Source: a bacterium
GTDB lineage: Bacteria > JAJVIF01 > JAGGVT01
Assembly (NCBI GenBank): GCA_021157815.1
Contig: JAGGVT010000137.1
Location: forward strand, 1 to 6,735
Reading direction: 5' to 3'
DNA length: 6,735 nucleotides
The notes under the pieces were generated by a model. It made no database searches. It was not told the origin of the DNA and saw nothing but the letters and a program-made list of their open reading frames with translations. The position numbers and the translations under genes are program-made. Shown here one piece after another: positions 1 through 5,370 of this stretch (its first letter is position 1; each line of letters begins with the position of its first letter).

Positions 1-90
1 CGTTAGCAATTATCTCAAGGTTACGTTATGTCCGTTTATTTCATCAGATGCAAGAGAAGCATACCAATAATAGCAATATTATTAGTGTGT
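1..90. other. intergenic stretch without recognisable gene
   Basis: I see no convincing reading frame, ribosome binding site or RNA gene here. The only structure is a weak AT-only inverted repeat, AATAAT (66-71) with ATTATT (78-83), which could arise by chance in AT-rich DNA. The stretch leads into the 46-bp tandem repeats. Confidence 0.5.
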
Positions 91-225
91 GGCAAGAAAA
101 ACCCCGGTGAGGGGACACCGGGTTACAATTGCATGAGGCAAGAAAACCCCCGGTGAGGGGACACCGGGTTACAATTGCATGAGGCAAGAAAACCCCCGGT
201 GAGGGGACACCGGGTTACAATTGCA
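91..225. repeat. three tandem copies of a 46-bp hairpin repeat
   Basis: Copies start at 91, 137 and 183 with an exact 46-bp period; the third is cut short after 43 bp. They are almost identical: copy 1 has five A and four C where copies 2 and 3 have four A and five C. Each copy contains a perfect 7-bp stem, CCCGGTG with CACCGGG, around the 6-nt loop AGGGGA (stems at 103-109/116-122, 149-155/162-168 and 195-201/208-214). The stem extends to 9 bp (AACCCGGTG with CACCGGGTT) if one or two C residues bulge. There are no spacers, so this is not a CRISPR array. Near-identity of the copies implies recent tandem amplification. Confidence 0.92.
91..225 (-). terminator. possible tandem terminators for the S55-like gene
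   Basis: Read on the minus strand, downstream of the gene that stops at 403, each 46-bp copy is a GC-rich 7-bp hairpin followed by GGTTTTCTT (GGTTTTTCTT is approached in copy 1). This looks like an intrinsic terminator with a short U tract. Three copies would lie 180-310 bases past the stop codon. The U tract is short and begins two bases after the stem, so terminator activity is inference; the elements may simply be dispersed hairpin repeats. Confidence 0.35.
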
Positions 226-244
226 CTATTATTTGAAAATCTGC

Positions 245-396
245 TCAACCTACTAACCTGCTAACCTGCTAACGTACTAACCTACTAACCTGCTAACTTA
301 CTAACTTACTAACCTGCTAACTTACTAACCTGCTAACTTACTAACCTGCTAACCTGCTAACTTGCTAACTTGCTAACCTACTAACCTGCTAACTGT
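245..396. repeat. octamer tandem array 1 (CTAACYTR)n
   Basis: From 253 to 388 there are 17 consecutive 8-bp units, with degenerate units at each edge (245-252 and 389-396). Every full unit begins CTAAC; the last three bases vary between CTG, TTA, CTA and TTG, plus one GTA at 269-276. The plus strand is nearly free of G. The array ends 6 bp before the stop codon (403-405) of the minus-strand gene and would be transcribed as its 3' untranslated region. Because each unit carries TAA on plus and TAG on minus, it cannot encode protein in any frame. A second array of the same family lies at 2793-2912. Confidence 0.95.
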
Positions 397-402
397 TCCT
401 GT

Positions 403-2565
403 TTAACGACTGCGGTAATCGGTTTTCCATGATTTGCTGCTTTTACTCGATGATTTCTTCTTTTCCTTTTTCGCAGCATCGGATTCTATTTCAGGCGTTT
501 CGCCCTTTTCTTCTTCACCGTCAGGTTTCTTGATTTCAAGCGGCAGATGGAATGTTCCGTAGATGACCTTGTTTGTAGCCTCCACTGATTTAATCGGCTC
601 AGGTTTATTGTCCTTATTTTCCTTTGCTTTCTTGGGATCAGTTTCAGGCGGACGAATCAGCTCAATAATCAGTTCGTTGTTATTGTCCCTTTCCATGAAA
701 TGTTCAATAACCTCATCGAGAGTTTTTGGCGGCTCCTCCGCCTGCCCACCGGGCGCCATCTGAATTGGCATCATGGTTCCCATCATCGCCATAAAAGCGC
801 TCGGGCCGCCCATGAAACGATTGCCGAATCCTCCGCCTCCGCGGATTTCCAGCTGGGTCATTCCCGTTTTAATATCATCCGGGATGCGGATTTCAAGGTA
901 CTCCTCATAGATTTCCTCTCGATACGGCTTGATCATGGCTTTGACTTTAATTGTATCGCCCGGCGCGAATTTCTTAATATCACTCCCGGGTGGTGGCAGT
1001 GGCGGCATGGGTTTAGGCATTGCCGCAGCTTCCACATCGCTTTCAGGTATAACCTGCAATTCCCGTCCTATCAGATTCCCCGATTCAGCCATCAATCCCG
1101 CTGTTTTATTCATTTCGGTTTTATTCAACTCGACATTTTCACTCTTCTCTTTCTTTTTCTCTTCTTCAAAAAAGTCAATCTCGACAATATCGAGTGTCTG
1201 GCGATTCTCGGTAATCTCAACGTCTATGTTTATCTCATTCACCTTCACTTCACGGTAAACATTTGAGGTTGTCAGCATTGAAAGGACTTCCAGAGGTTCA
1301 TTCAGAGCGCCGAATCCGCCCATGGAACTGAAATACATATTCTTATGCGCGATTGGTTCCGCAAGCCCCTCGCCTTTCACTTCGAAACTGACAGCGGCGG
1401 TTGCCTGTCCGCTGCGGTCAATTGTCTGCATCATGCCCTGCATTACGGGAATCATCACAAGCGGAGTCAGCATGTCCTCATCGCGAATGACGCCAAACTC
1501 ATATCGCCGTGTTCGATTCTGGTCGAGGTCGGTTATATTGAAATTCACATCGACCAGATCAGGCGTCCTGCCGATATAACCTGATACCGCGCAAGCTCTG
1601 TCCTGATGCGAAACTCCGATAACCTCAATCGCTTCGCCCAATTTATTCGAATGATAGATTGATGGTATTGCCGTTATGATTCGCGCGCTTGTTAGGGGCG
1701 CATCCACTCTGCCTTTTGATAAAAACGGATGCCCGAACATGAGGATTTTCTTTTCAGGATCATCAGGATCAACCCACGTGACAGTTCCGATTGCGGTTAA
1801 ATCGATATCGCCGCTGACAAGCTGCATTCCCATCGCACTGCCCGGCTCGATTTCAGTTGGGCCCTCCATGATTGAAATGCTTGGAGCATAGGATGCCATC
1901 CTGGATCCGGTTCCCGGCATTATCTCCATGTATGGAAAATGCGATCCTAATTTTTCTTTTATAACGTCTATAAATTCAGGGCTGACGCCATTTACATATA
2001 GCGGTGTTTTGCACGCCAGAAGAACCATGGTGTTATCATTGAGTTCGGATTGAAGCCTTTCCGATTCATTCCTGTCCATGCACAGAACAGCAGAATCGAT
2101 TGTTCGCCCGTCAATTTCAAACGGATTATCCAGTTTCGCGATTGTTATCTCGCCTTCCGGCTCATCCGGGTAATTGAAATTTTTCAGCATTTCATGGATA
2201 GGGGTTACACCCGCGATTGCCTGCTCGGAAAATGGCCACGCTGCGGCTAACGCTCCAACGAGTTTGCCGTCAAAATAAACCGGACTTCCGGAATATCCGC
2301 CGGCAACTCCGCCTGTGGCATCGATAACATCGCCTGAGCATTTCACAAGAATCATCGGGCCGCCGTTGAATCCGCCCCTTGCTAAAACACCGATTAATTC
2401 AACATCAAACTCCTCGATCTCTGTGCCGCTGATTACCGTTCGGCTGATTCCCTTCATTCCGGGTTTCAGTTCACTTACTGTCATTGTCTCAACTTTCGCC
2501 AATGTTGATGGCGCGTAAATCATGACAACGAGAAGAGCGATGAGAAGAATTTTTACCTTTTGCAT
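403..2565 (-). CDS. secreted SpoIVB/S55 peptidase-like protein, permuted domain
   Basis: Residues are numbered from the Met codon at 2565-2563. An upstream ATG (2577) is possible, but its codons overlap the GGGAG ribosome binding site (2571-2575), which lies 5 nt before 2565. Residues 1-23 are a signal peptide (basic start, hydrophobic core, likely cut after TLA), so the 720-aa product is exported. Residues 35-127 match the C-terminal part of SpoIVB by eye, with the serine motif GGYSGSPVYFDGKLVGAL (Ser92). Residues 240-332 match the N-terminal part of the SpoIVB peptidase domain: EPGSAMGMQL, GTVTW, FGHPF (His279), then GEAIEVIGVSHQDR. The acid may be Asp79 or Asp82. The order Ser then His is the reverse of SpoIVB, and no PDZ domain is visible. 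A charged stretch (467-488), a proline-rich linker (516-526), a probable beta-rich region (534-575), a Met/Gly-rich stretch (575-608) and a Lys/Ser tail follow. The substrate is unknown, and sporulation genes are absent nearby. Confidence 0.87.
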   Translation of the reverse strand: MQKVKILLIALLVVMIYAPSTLAKVETMTVSELKPGMKGISRTVISGTEIEEFDVELIGVLARGGFNGGPMILVKCSGDVIDATGGVAGGYSGSPVYFDGKLVGALAAAWPFSEQAIAGVTPIHEMLKNFNYPDEPEGEITIAKLDNPFEIDGRTIDSAVLCMDRNESERLQSELNDNTMVLLACKTPLYVNGVSPEFIDVIKEKLGSHFPYMEIMPGTGSRMASYAPSISIMEGPTEIEPGSAMGMQLVSGDIDLTAIGTVTWVDPDDPEKKILMFGHPFLSKGRVDAPLTSARIITAIPSIYHSNKLGEAIEVIGVSHQDRACAVSGYIGRTPDLVDVNFNITDLDQNRTRRYEFGVIRDEDMLTPLVMIPVMQGMMQTIDRSGQATAAVSFEVKGEGLAEPIAHKNMYFSSMGGFGALNEPLEVLSMLTTSNVYREVKVNEINIDVEITENRQTLDIVEIDFFEEEKKKEKSENVELNKTEMNKTAGLMAESGNLIGRELQVIPESDVEAAAMPKPMPPLPPPGSDIKKFAPGDTIKVKAMIKPYREEIYEEYLEIRIPDDIKTGMTQLEIRGGGGFGNRFMGGPSAFMAMMGTMMPIQMAPGGQAEEPPKTLDEVIEHFMERDNNNELIIELIRPPETDPKKAKENKDNKPEPIKSVEATNKVIYGTFHLPLEIKKPDGEEEKGETPEIESDAAKKEKKKSSSKSSKSWKTDYRSR

Positions 2566-2570
2566 AATGA

Positions 2571-2575
2571 CTCCC
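2571..2575 (-). promoter_or_regulatory. ribosome binding site GGGAG deciding the start of the S55-like gene
   Basis: On the minus strand the order is ATG (2577-2575), GGGAG (2575-2571), five bases, ATG (2565-2563). GGGAG is well placed only for the second ATG, and the hydrophobic signal peptide begins there. I therefore place the start at 2565 rather than 2577. Confidence 0.75.
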
Positions 2576-2624
2576 ATATTTTGAATATATGATATACATA
2601 TTTAATATCACGAAACAAGTTGCG

Positions 2625-2653
2625 ATTATACTTTAAGCTTAATGGCTTTTAAA
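2625..2653 (-). promoter_or_regulatory. probable sigma70-type promoter of the S55-like gene
   Basis: On the minus strand TTTAAA (2653-2648) and a perfect TATAAT (2630-2625) are separated by 17 bp. The -35 element matches the TTGACA consensus at four of six positions. Transcription would start near 2618 and give a leader of about 50 bases before the ATG at 2565. The surroundings are AT-rich, so chance matches are likelier than usual, but the spacing and the exact -10 make this the best candidate. Confidence 0.5.
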
Positions 2654-2664
2654 GTTCTTTAAAA
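2633..2664. promoter_or_regulatory. candidate operator palindromes over the promoter
   Basis: Two perfect inverted repeats sit on the predicted promoter. TTAAGCTTAA (2633-2642) lies within the spacer between -10 and -35. TTTTAAAG (2647-2654), two bases, and CTTTAAAA (2657-2664) cover the -35 element. Such placement would suit a repressor, but AT-rich palindromes are common by chance and no regulator gene is in the window. Confidence 0.3.
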
Positions 2665-2755
2665 TCACACTGAAGCATTATTTCATTGCTTCGTTAATAG
2701 TTTGACTGCATAACACAGCATAAAGTTTTGAAAATAAATGATTTCTTATGGTTTT

Positions 2756-2776
2756 CCCGGGAAATGGATTCCCAGG
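2756..2776. repeat. hairpin related to the 46-bp repeats
   Basis: CCCGGGAA (2756-2763) and TTCCCAGG (2769-2776) form an 8-bp stem around a 5-nt loop. The single mismatch on plus is a G-U wobble in minus-strand RNA. It is followed by CTACAAT, as the hairpins at 91-225 are followed by TTACAAT. On the minus strand both read TTGTA, then R, then CC, then the stem, then a loop starting TCC. This suggests one dispersed hairpin family. Confidence 0.6.
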
Positions 2777-2792
2777 CTACAATCTAAACCTG

Positions 2793-2912
2793 CTAACCTA
2801 CTAATCTGCTAACCTGCTAACCTGCTAACCTACTAACTTACTAACCTGCTAACTTACTAACCTGCTAACCTGCTAACTTACTAACCTGCTAACCTGCTAA
2901 CTTGCTAACTTT
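2793..2912. repeat. octamer tandem array 2 (CTAACYTR)n
   Basis: Fifteen consecutive 8-bp units in the same orientation as array 1, preceded by an irregular CTAAACCTG (2784-2792). One unit is CTAATCTG (2801-2808) and the last ends in TTT, running into eight T residues. Bases 2865-2911 are identical to 325-371 of array 1 (47 bp), including the order of the variant units, so the two arrays share a recent origin or exchange sequence. The array lies between the two divergent genes and upstream of both. Confidence 0.95.
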
Positions 2913-2992
2913 TTTTTATTAAATCCCATTAAGCGCCCCAAAAGCCTGAATCGATGCTGGTTTCGAAACATTATCCCCGCATGGGTTGCCAT

Positions 2993-3007
2993 CCGGATTG
3001 AATCCGG
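2993..3007. promoter_or_regulatory. inverted repeat CCGGATT-G-AATCCGG
   Basis: A perfect 7-bp inverted repeat with a 1-base centre, 68 bp upstream of the deacetylase start. It is GC-richer than its surroundings and unrelated to the octamer array. It could be a protein-binding site for the deacetylase-aminotransferase operon. A spacer of one base makes a stable RNA hairpin unlikely. The function is inference. Confidence 0.3.
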
Positions 3008-3074
3008 CGTAAAGAATCGTGGTTATTTCCGATAAATACAACTGTAGCGACTGGTAGTTATATGGAGAATTACA

Positions 3075-4055
3075 ATGAGAAAAGACATTACTGAAGACAT
3101 AACATTATGCATTACCGCGGATATCTGTAATGCGGTTTTTCCTGAACATCGGGATATTAACCGATGGGATGAGATAATCAGCGCGGGGATAAGGCTTGAG
3201 GAAAGGCTGGCGGAAATAGCGGATGATTACGGTAATCCGCCGGAAATCACTTGGTTTGTCCGGGCTGACCCATCGATGCGAAAACGATTTTTCAGCGCGA
3301 CGTTTTTATTTGAACGTTTTGGCGCGCACTTGTCCAGATTCGCGGCGCGAGGGCACGAGATCGCATGGCATCCGCATCTTGATGTTCAAAGTTTGAAACG
3401 TGAAATGAACGAGTTGCCGAAAATTGTGAAAAACGTTCGTAGCCTGTTCCCGGTGGAATCAGTACGAATCGGTGGGGGATTCCATTCAATTGAACTGATG
3501 AAACTGGTTTCGAAACTTGGTTTTGCCGCTGATTCAACCGCGCTTCCGGGACGATTCAGCATTGACATCGGAACTCCTTTTGACTGGAAAAACGCTCCTG
3601 ATACTCCATATTTTCCAGGCAAATCAGACTACCAGTTCGAAGATGAATTTCAGGAATCAGGGATAGTTGAGATTCCATTCACCATGCTGCCAATCAAACT
3701 GGATGGCGACATGCCGGGGCCATCATCGCGATATATGAATTTCTCCTATCAGGCGGAACATTTTGGTTCCGGTGTGATGGCTAAACGGAACTGGTCGGAT
3801 GTTCTGGTTGGCATAATTCATCCGGCGGAGATAGTTCCTCCCAAGGGAACCAGCAACTGGCATAAACTCCTAAGCCTTTGTGAGGAGGAACCAGTGGAAA
3901 ACATTAAGTTCATTCTTGAACGATTACGGTCTCTTGGGAAAAAGGTACGCTTTCGCACGATTAACTCAACTCAGTCGGAAATTCGCGACAAATACATGTC
4001 CCATGCCGATGATACCTCAAAACCTGAGGTGGGATTTGTATCCCGAGGTATGTAA
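3075..4055 (+). CDS. divergent NodB/CE4-like polysaccharide deacetylase
   Basis: A 326-aa cytoplasmic protein (no signal peptide), probably removing an acyl group from a sugar in a surface-polysaccharide pathway. The beta/alpha-barrel motifs of the family appear in order. ITADICN (residues 13-19) stands where TFDD normally is, with Asp16. ITWFVRAD follows at 58-65. GHEIAWHPHLD (93-103) is the metal-binding motif: His99 is in place, but the usual histidine four residues later is Asp103, with His101 as the possible replacement. RIGGGFHS (131-138) and GFAADSTALPGR (149-160) match motif 3 and the following strand, and IIHPAEI (247-253) the last motif with His249. The start has GGAGA (3064-3068) at good spacing. 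The stop overlaps the next start by one base, so the two genes form an operon. The altered motifs leave activity uncertain; the fold assignment is firmer than the reaction. Confidence 0.8.
   Translation: MRKDITEDITLCITADICNAVFPEHRDINRWDEIISAGIRLEERLAEIADDYGNPPEITWFVRADPSMRKRFFSATFLFERFGAHLSRFAARGHEIAWHPHLDVQSLKREMNELPKIVKNVRSLFPVESVRIGGGFHSIELMKLVSKLGFAADSTALPGRFSIDIGTPFDWKNAPDTPYFPGKSDYQFEDEFQESGIVEIPFTMLPIKLDGDMPGPSSRYMNFSYQAEHFGSGVMAKRNWSDVLVGIIHPAEIVPPKGTSNWHKLLSLCEEEPVENIKFILERLRSLGKKVRFRTINSTQSEIRDKYMSHADDTSKPEVGFVSRGM
4014..4049 (+). promoter_or_regulatory. two hairpins and RBS at the deacetylase/aminotransferase junction
   Basis: The last codons of the deacetylase gene contain ACCTCA (4014-4019) paired with TGAGGT (4025-4030), then GGGAT (4031-4035) paired with ATCCC (4040-4044). 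Immediately after comes GAGGT (4045-4049), the ribosome binding site of the aminotransferase gene, five bases before its ATG. ACCTC could pair with either GAGGT copy, so it could mask the ribosome binding site unless ribosomes translating the first gene open it. The pairing is seen; a role in translational coupling is inference. Confidence 0.4.
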
Positions 4056-5197
4056 TGGCATTTCAGTTTATAACATCCTCGCAACCAACAAAACAACACG
4101 GTTTTGATTTAATCAGAATCCTGAAAAACCATTTCAGCGCGCCGGAAGTGTTCATTACCGGACGAGGCGCGGCGGCGATTTACGCCGCATTGAAAGCGAT
4201 TGGCAAACCTGGAAATAATGTCACGCGTGACTATGTCGGGGTGCCATCGCATATCTGCGCATCGGTGCCATTAGCGATAATCTCAGCTGGATACAAACCA
4301 TGGTTTGTTGATATCGACAAACGGGATTTCAATCTCGATGTTCAGGCGATAAACACAATTCCAGACAAAACCGCGGCTGTTATCGCTCCGCACATTTATG
4401 GCCATCCGCTAAATATTGAGAAGCTGGTTGATTTCTGCAAAGAGAAAAACATAATTCTGATTGAGGATATCGCTCAGGCAGTCGGCGCAAAAATCAGAAA
4501 CCGCCTTCTTGGAACTTTCGGTGACATGGCTGTCATGAGTTTTCATCCATCCAAACTTATTGATGGCGCGGGTGGCGGTGCTCTTATCGTGAATAATCAA
4601 AACCTGTGTTTTATTGATAAACTGAAAAACGAGATTAAAAATCTGCCGCCCGTTAAAGAAAACCTGACCGCTCGATTGACAGAAACAAGCTCAAGAATTA
4701 ATCCTCTTCTGAACAGCGCGCGTGATTTCAAGTGCAACGAAAAAGAAATCGAACGAATTTATTTGGCAAACATTGACTTGATTCCATCCGGCGCGAATCC
4801 GAATAGTGAATCTGTGAATATCAACGCTTTTTCATCGCTGGGACGAAACATCGAAATCCGCACGAAACGCTCATTGATGTATCAATCCTTAATCAGGAAT
4901 GAGAGGATTCGCCATCCCGAGTTAAAAAGAGGAACTCCGTTGTTTCGCCATACGATTTTAATCCAGGGGGAAAAAGGGATAGAACAAAGCAAGCGAATAA
5001 CCGATCATCTCAGGGCAAATCAAATACACGCCTCCAATCTTTATTACCCCGCGCATCTGATTTTCTCAAGCGACACCCGGATTCAGCCCTCAAACGCGGA
5101 ATGGGTAGCTGGCAGGATTATCAACCTCTGGCTGGATGATACTGCTGATGAGGATTACATCCGTAAAACAGCAGAATTAATTAACGATATTTTGTAA
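4055..5197 (+). CDS. DegT/DnrJ/EryC1/StrS-family PLP aminotransferase
   Basis: A 380-aa protein of the family's usual length that would transfer an amino group to a keto-sugar, making an amino sugar for a polysaccharide or glycoconjugate. TGRGAAAIYAALKAIG (35-50) is the N-terminal cofactor-phosphate region. IAPHIYGHPLNIEKL (110-124) and LIEDIAQAVGA (135-145) are typical, with Asp138 contacting the pyridine nitrogen and Gln141 stacking nearby. GTFGDMAVMSFHPSKLIDGAGGGALIVNN (153-181) holds the Schiff-base Lys167. The C-terminal half is more divergent, with LYYPAHLIF (329-337) in the expected late position. The ATG overlaps the deacetylase stop (TAATG), with GAGGT five bases upstream, and the gene ends in a double stop TAA TAG. 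The sugar substrate cannot be told from sequence. Pairing with a deacetylase fits amino-sugar metabolism. Confidence 0.9.
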   Translation: MAFQFITSSQPTKQHGFDLIRILKNHFSAPEVFITGRGAAAIYAALKAIGKPGNNVTRDYVGVPSHICASVPLAIISAGYKPWFVDIDKRDFNLDVQAINTIPDKTAAVIAPHIYGHPLNIEKLVDFCKEKNIILIEDIAQAVGAKIRNRLLGTFGDMAVMSFHPSKLIDGAGGGALIVNNQNLCFIDKLKNEIKNLPPVKENLTARLTETSSRINPLLNSARDFKCNEKEIERIYLANIDLIPSGANPNSESVNINAFSSLGRNIEIRTKRSLMYQSLIRNERIRHPELKRGTPLFRHTILIQGEKGIEQSKRITDHLRANQIHASNLYYPAHLIFSSDTRIQPSNAEWVAGRIINLWLDDTADEDYIRKTAELINDIL

Positions 5198-5243
5198 TAG
5201 CATCGCACTACTGTCCTGTTAAAGTAGAAAAACAGAAATAGCC

Positions 5244-5255
5244 TGGAATATTCCA
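5244..5255. promoter_or_regulatory. 12-bp perfect palindrome TGGAATATTCCA
   Basis: A perfect palindrome without spacer, 47 bases after the aminotransferase stop and 115 bases before the lipoprotein start. It is flanked by two copies of GTAGAAAAA (5224-5232 and 5261-5269). It might be an operator for the lipoprotein gene. With no T tract it does not look like a terminator. The support is the symmetry alone. Confidence 0.25.
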
Positions 5256-5326
5256 CGATGGTAGAAAAAAGGAATTGCCCTAAACTTTCTCAAATGATTC
5301 CCGTCATATTATTGATAAACTAAATG

Positions 5327-5332
5327 TATAAT
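5327..5332 (+). promoter_or_regulatory. candidate -10 box of the lipoprotein gene
   Basis: A perfect TATAAT lies 38 bases before the ATG at 5371, which would give a leader of about 30 bases. No good -35 is found 16-18 bp upstream (GTCATA at 5303-5308 is the nearest, with 18-bp spacing), so the promoter may be activator-dependent or the match may be chance. The 173-bp gap from the aminotransferase gene supports separate transcription. Confidence 0.35.
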
Positions 5333-5370
5333 TGAGCTGTGCATTATATATGGTTTGACAGGAGAAACTG

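Larger units (their letters stand above)
2578..3074. other. divergent intergenic region between the S55-like and deacetylase genes
   Basis: About 500 bp with no gene. From left to right it holds the minus-strand promoter and its palindromes (2625-2664), an AT-rich stretch with no recognised content (2665-2755), a hairpin (2756-2776) followed by CTACAAT, octamer array 2 (2793-2912) ending in eight T residues (2910-2917), the palindrome GTTTCGAAAC (2960-2969), the inverted repeat CCGGATT-G-AATCCGG (2993-3007) and the ribosome binding site of the deacetylase gene (3064-3068). I could not find a convincing plus-strand promoter; GATAAA (3031-3036) is a weak -10 candidate without a good -35. Confidence 0.7.

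Noticed and set aside
91-225. CRISPR array
   Set aside because: The 46-bp copies follow each other without spacers and no cas gene is present; this is a simple tandem hairpin repeat.
245-396. Telomere-like or plant-type telomeric repeat (CTAACC resemblance)
   Set aside because: The unit is eight bases and degenerate, is internal, occurs twice beside genes, and the surrounding genes are bacterial.
929-1258. Plus-strand reading frame of 109 codons
   Set aside because: Antisense shadow of the S55-like gene; the apparent serine-rich, hydrophobic sequence is the complement of charged codons.
700-1266. Plus-strand reading frame of 188 codons
   Set aside because: It lies antisense inside the S55-like gene, has no recognisable domain or ribosome binding site, and its composition follows the opposite strand.
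2905-2917. Terminator at the T8 run ending array 2
   Set aside because: No GC-rich hairpin precedes the T run; the octamer units do not self-pair, and no plus-strand gene ends upstream.
3292-3622. Two minus-strand frames inside the deacetylase gene
   Set aside because: Antisense shadows with no ribosome binding site or recognisable protein.
3880-4107. 75-codon reading frame across the deacetylase/aminotransferase junction
   Set aside because: It is out of frame with both clear genes, which already account for this DNA, and it has no family features.
5208-5235. Intrinsic terminator after the aminotransferase gene
   Set aside because: CTGTT and AACAG can pair, but only five bases with a 10-base loop and no following T run, which is too weak to call.
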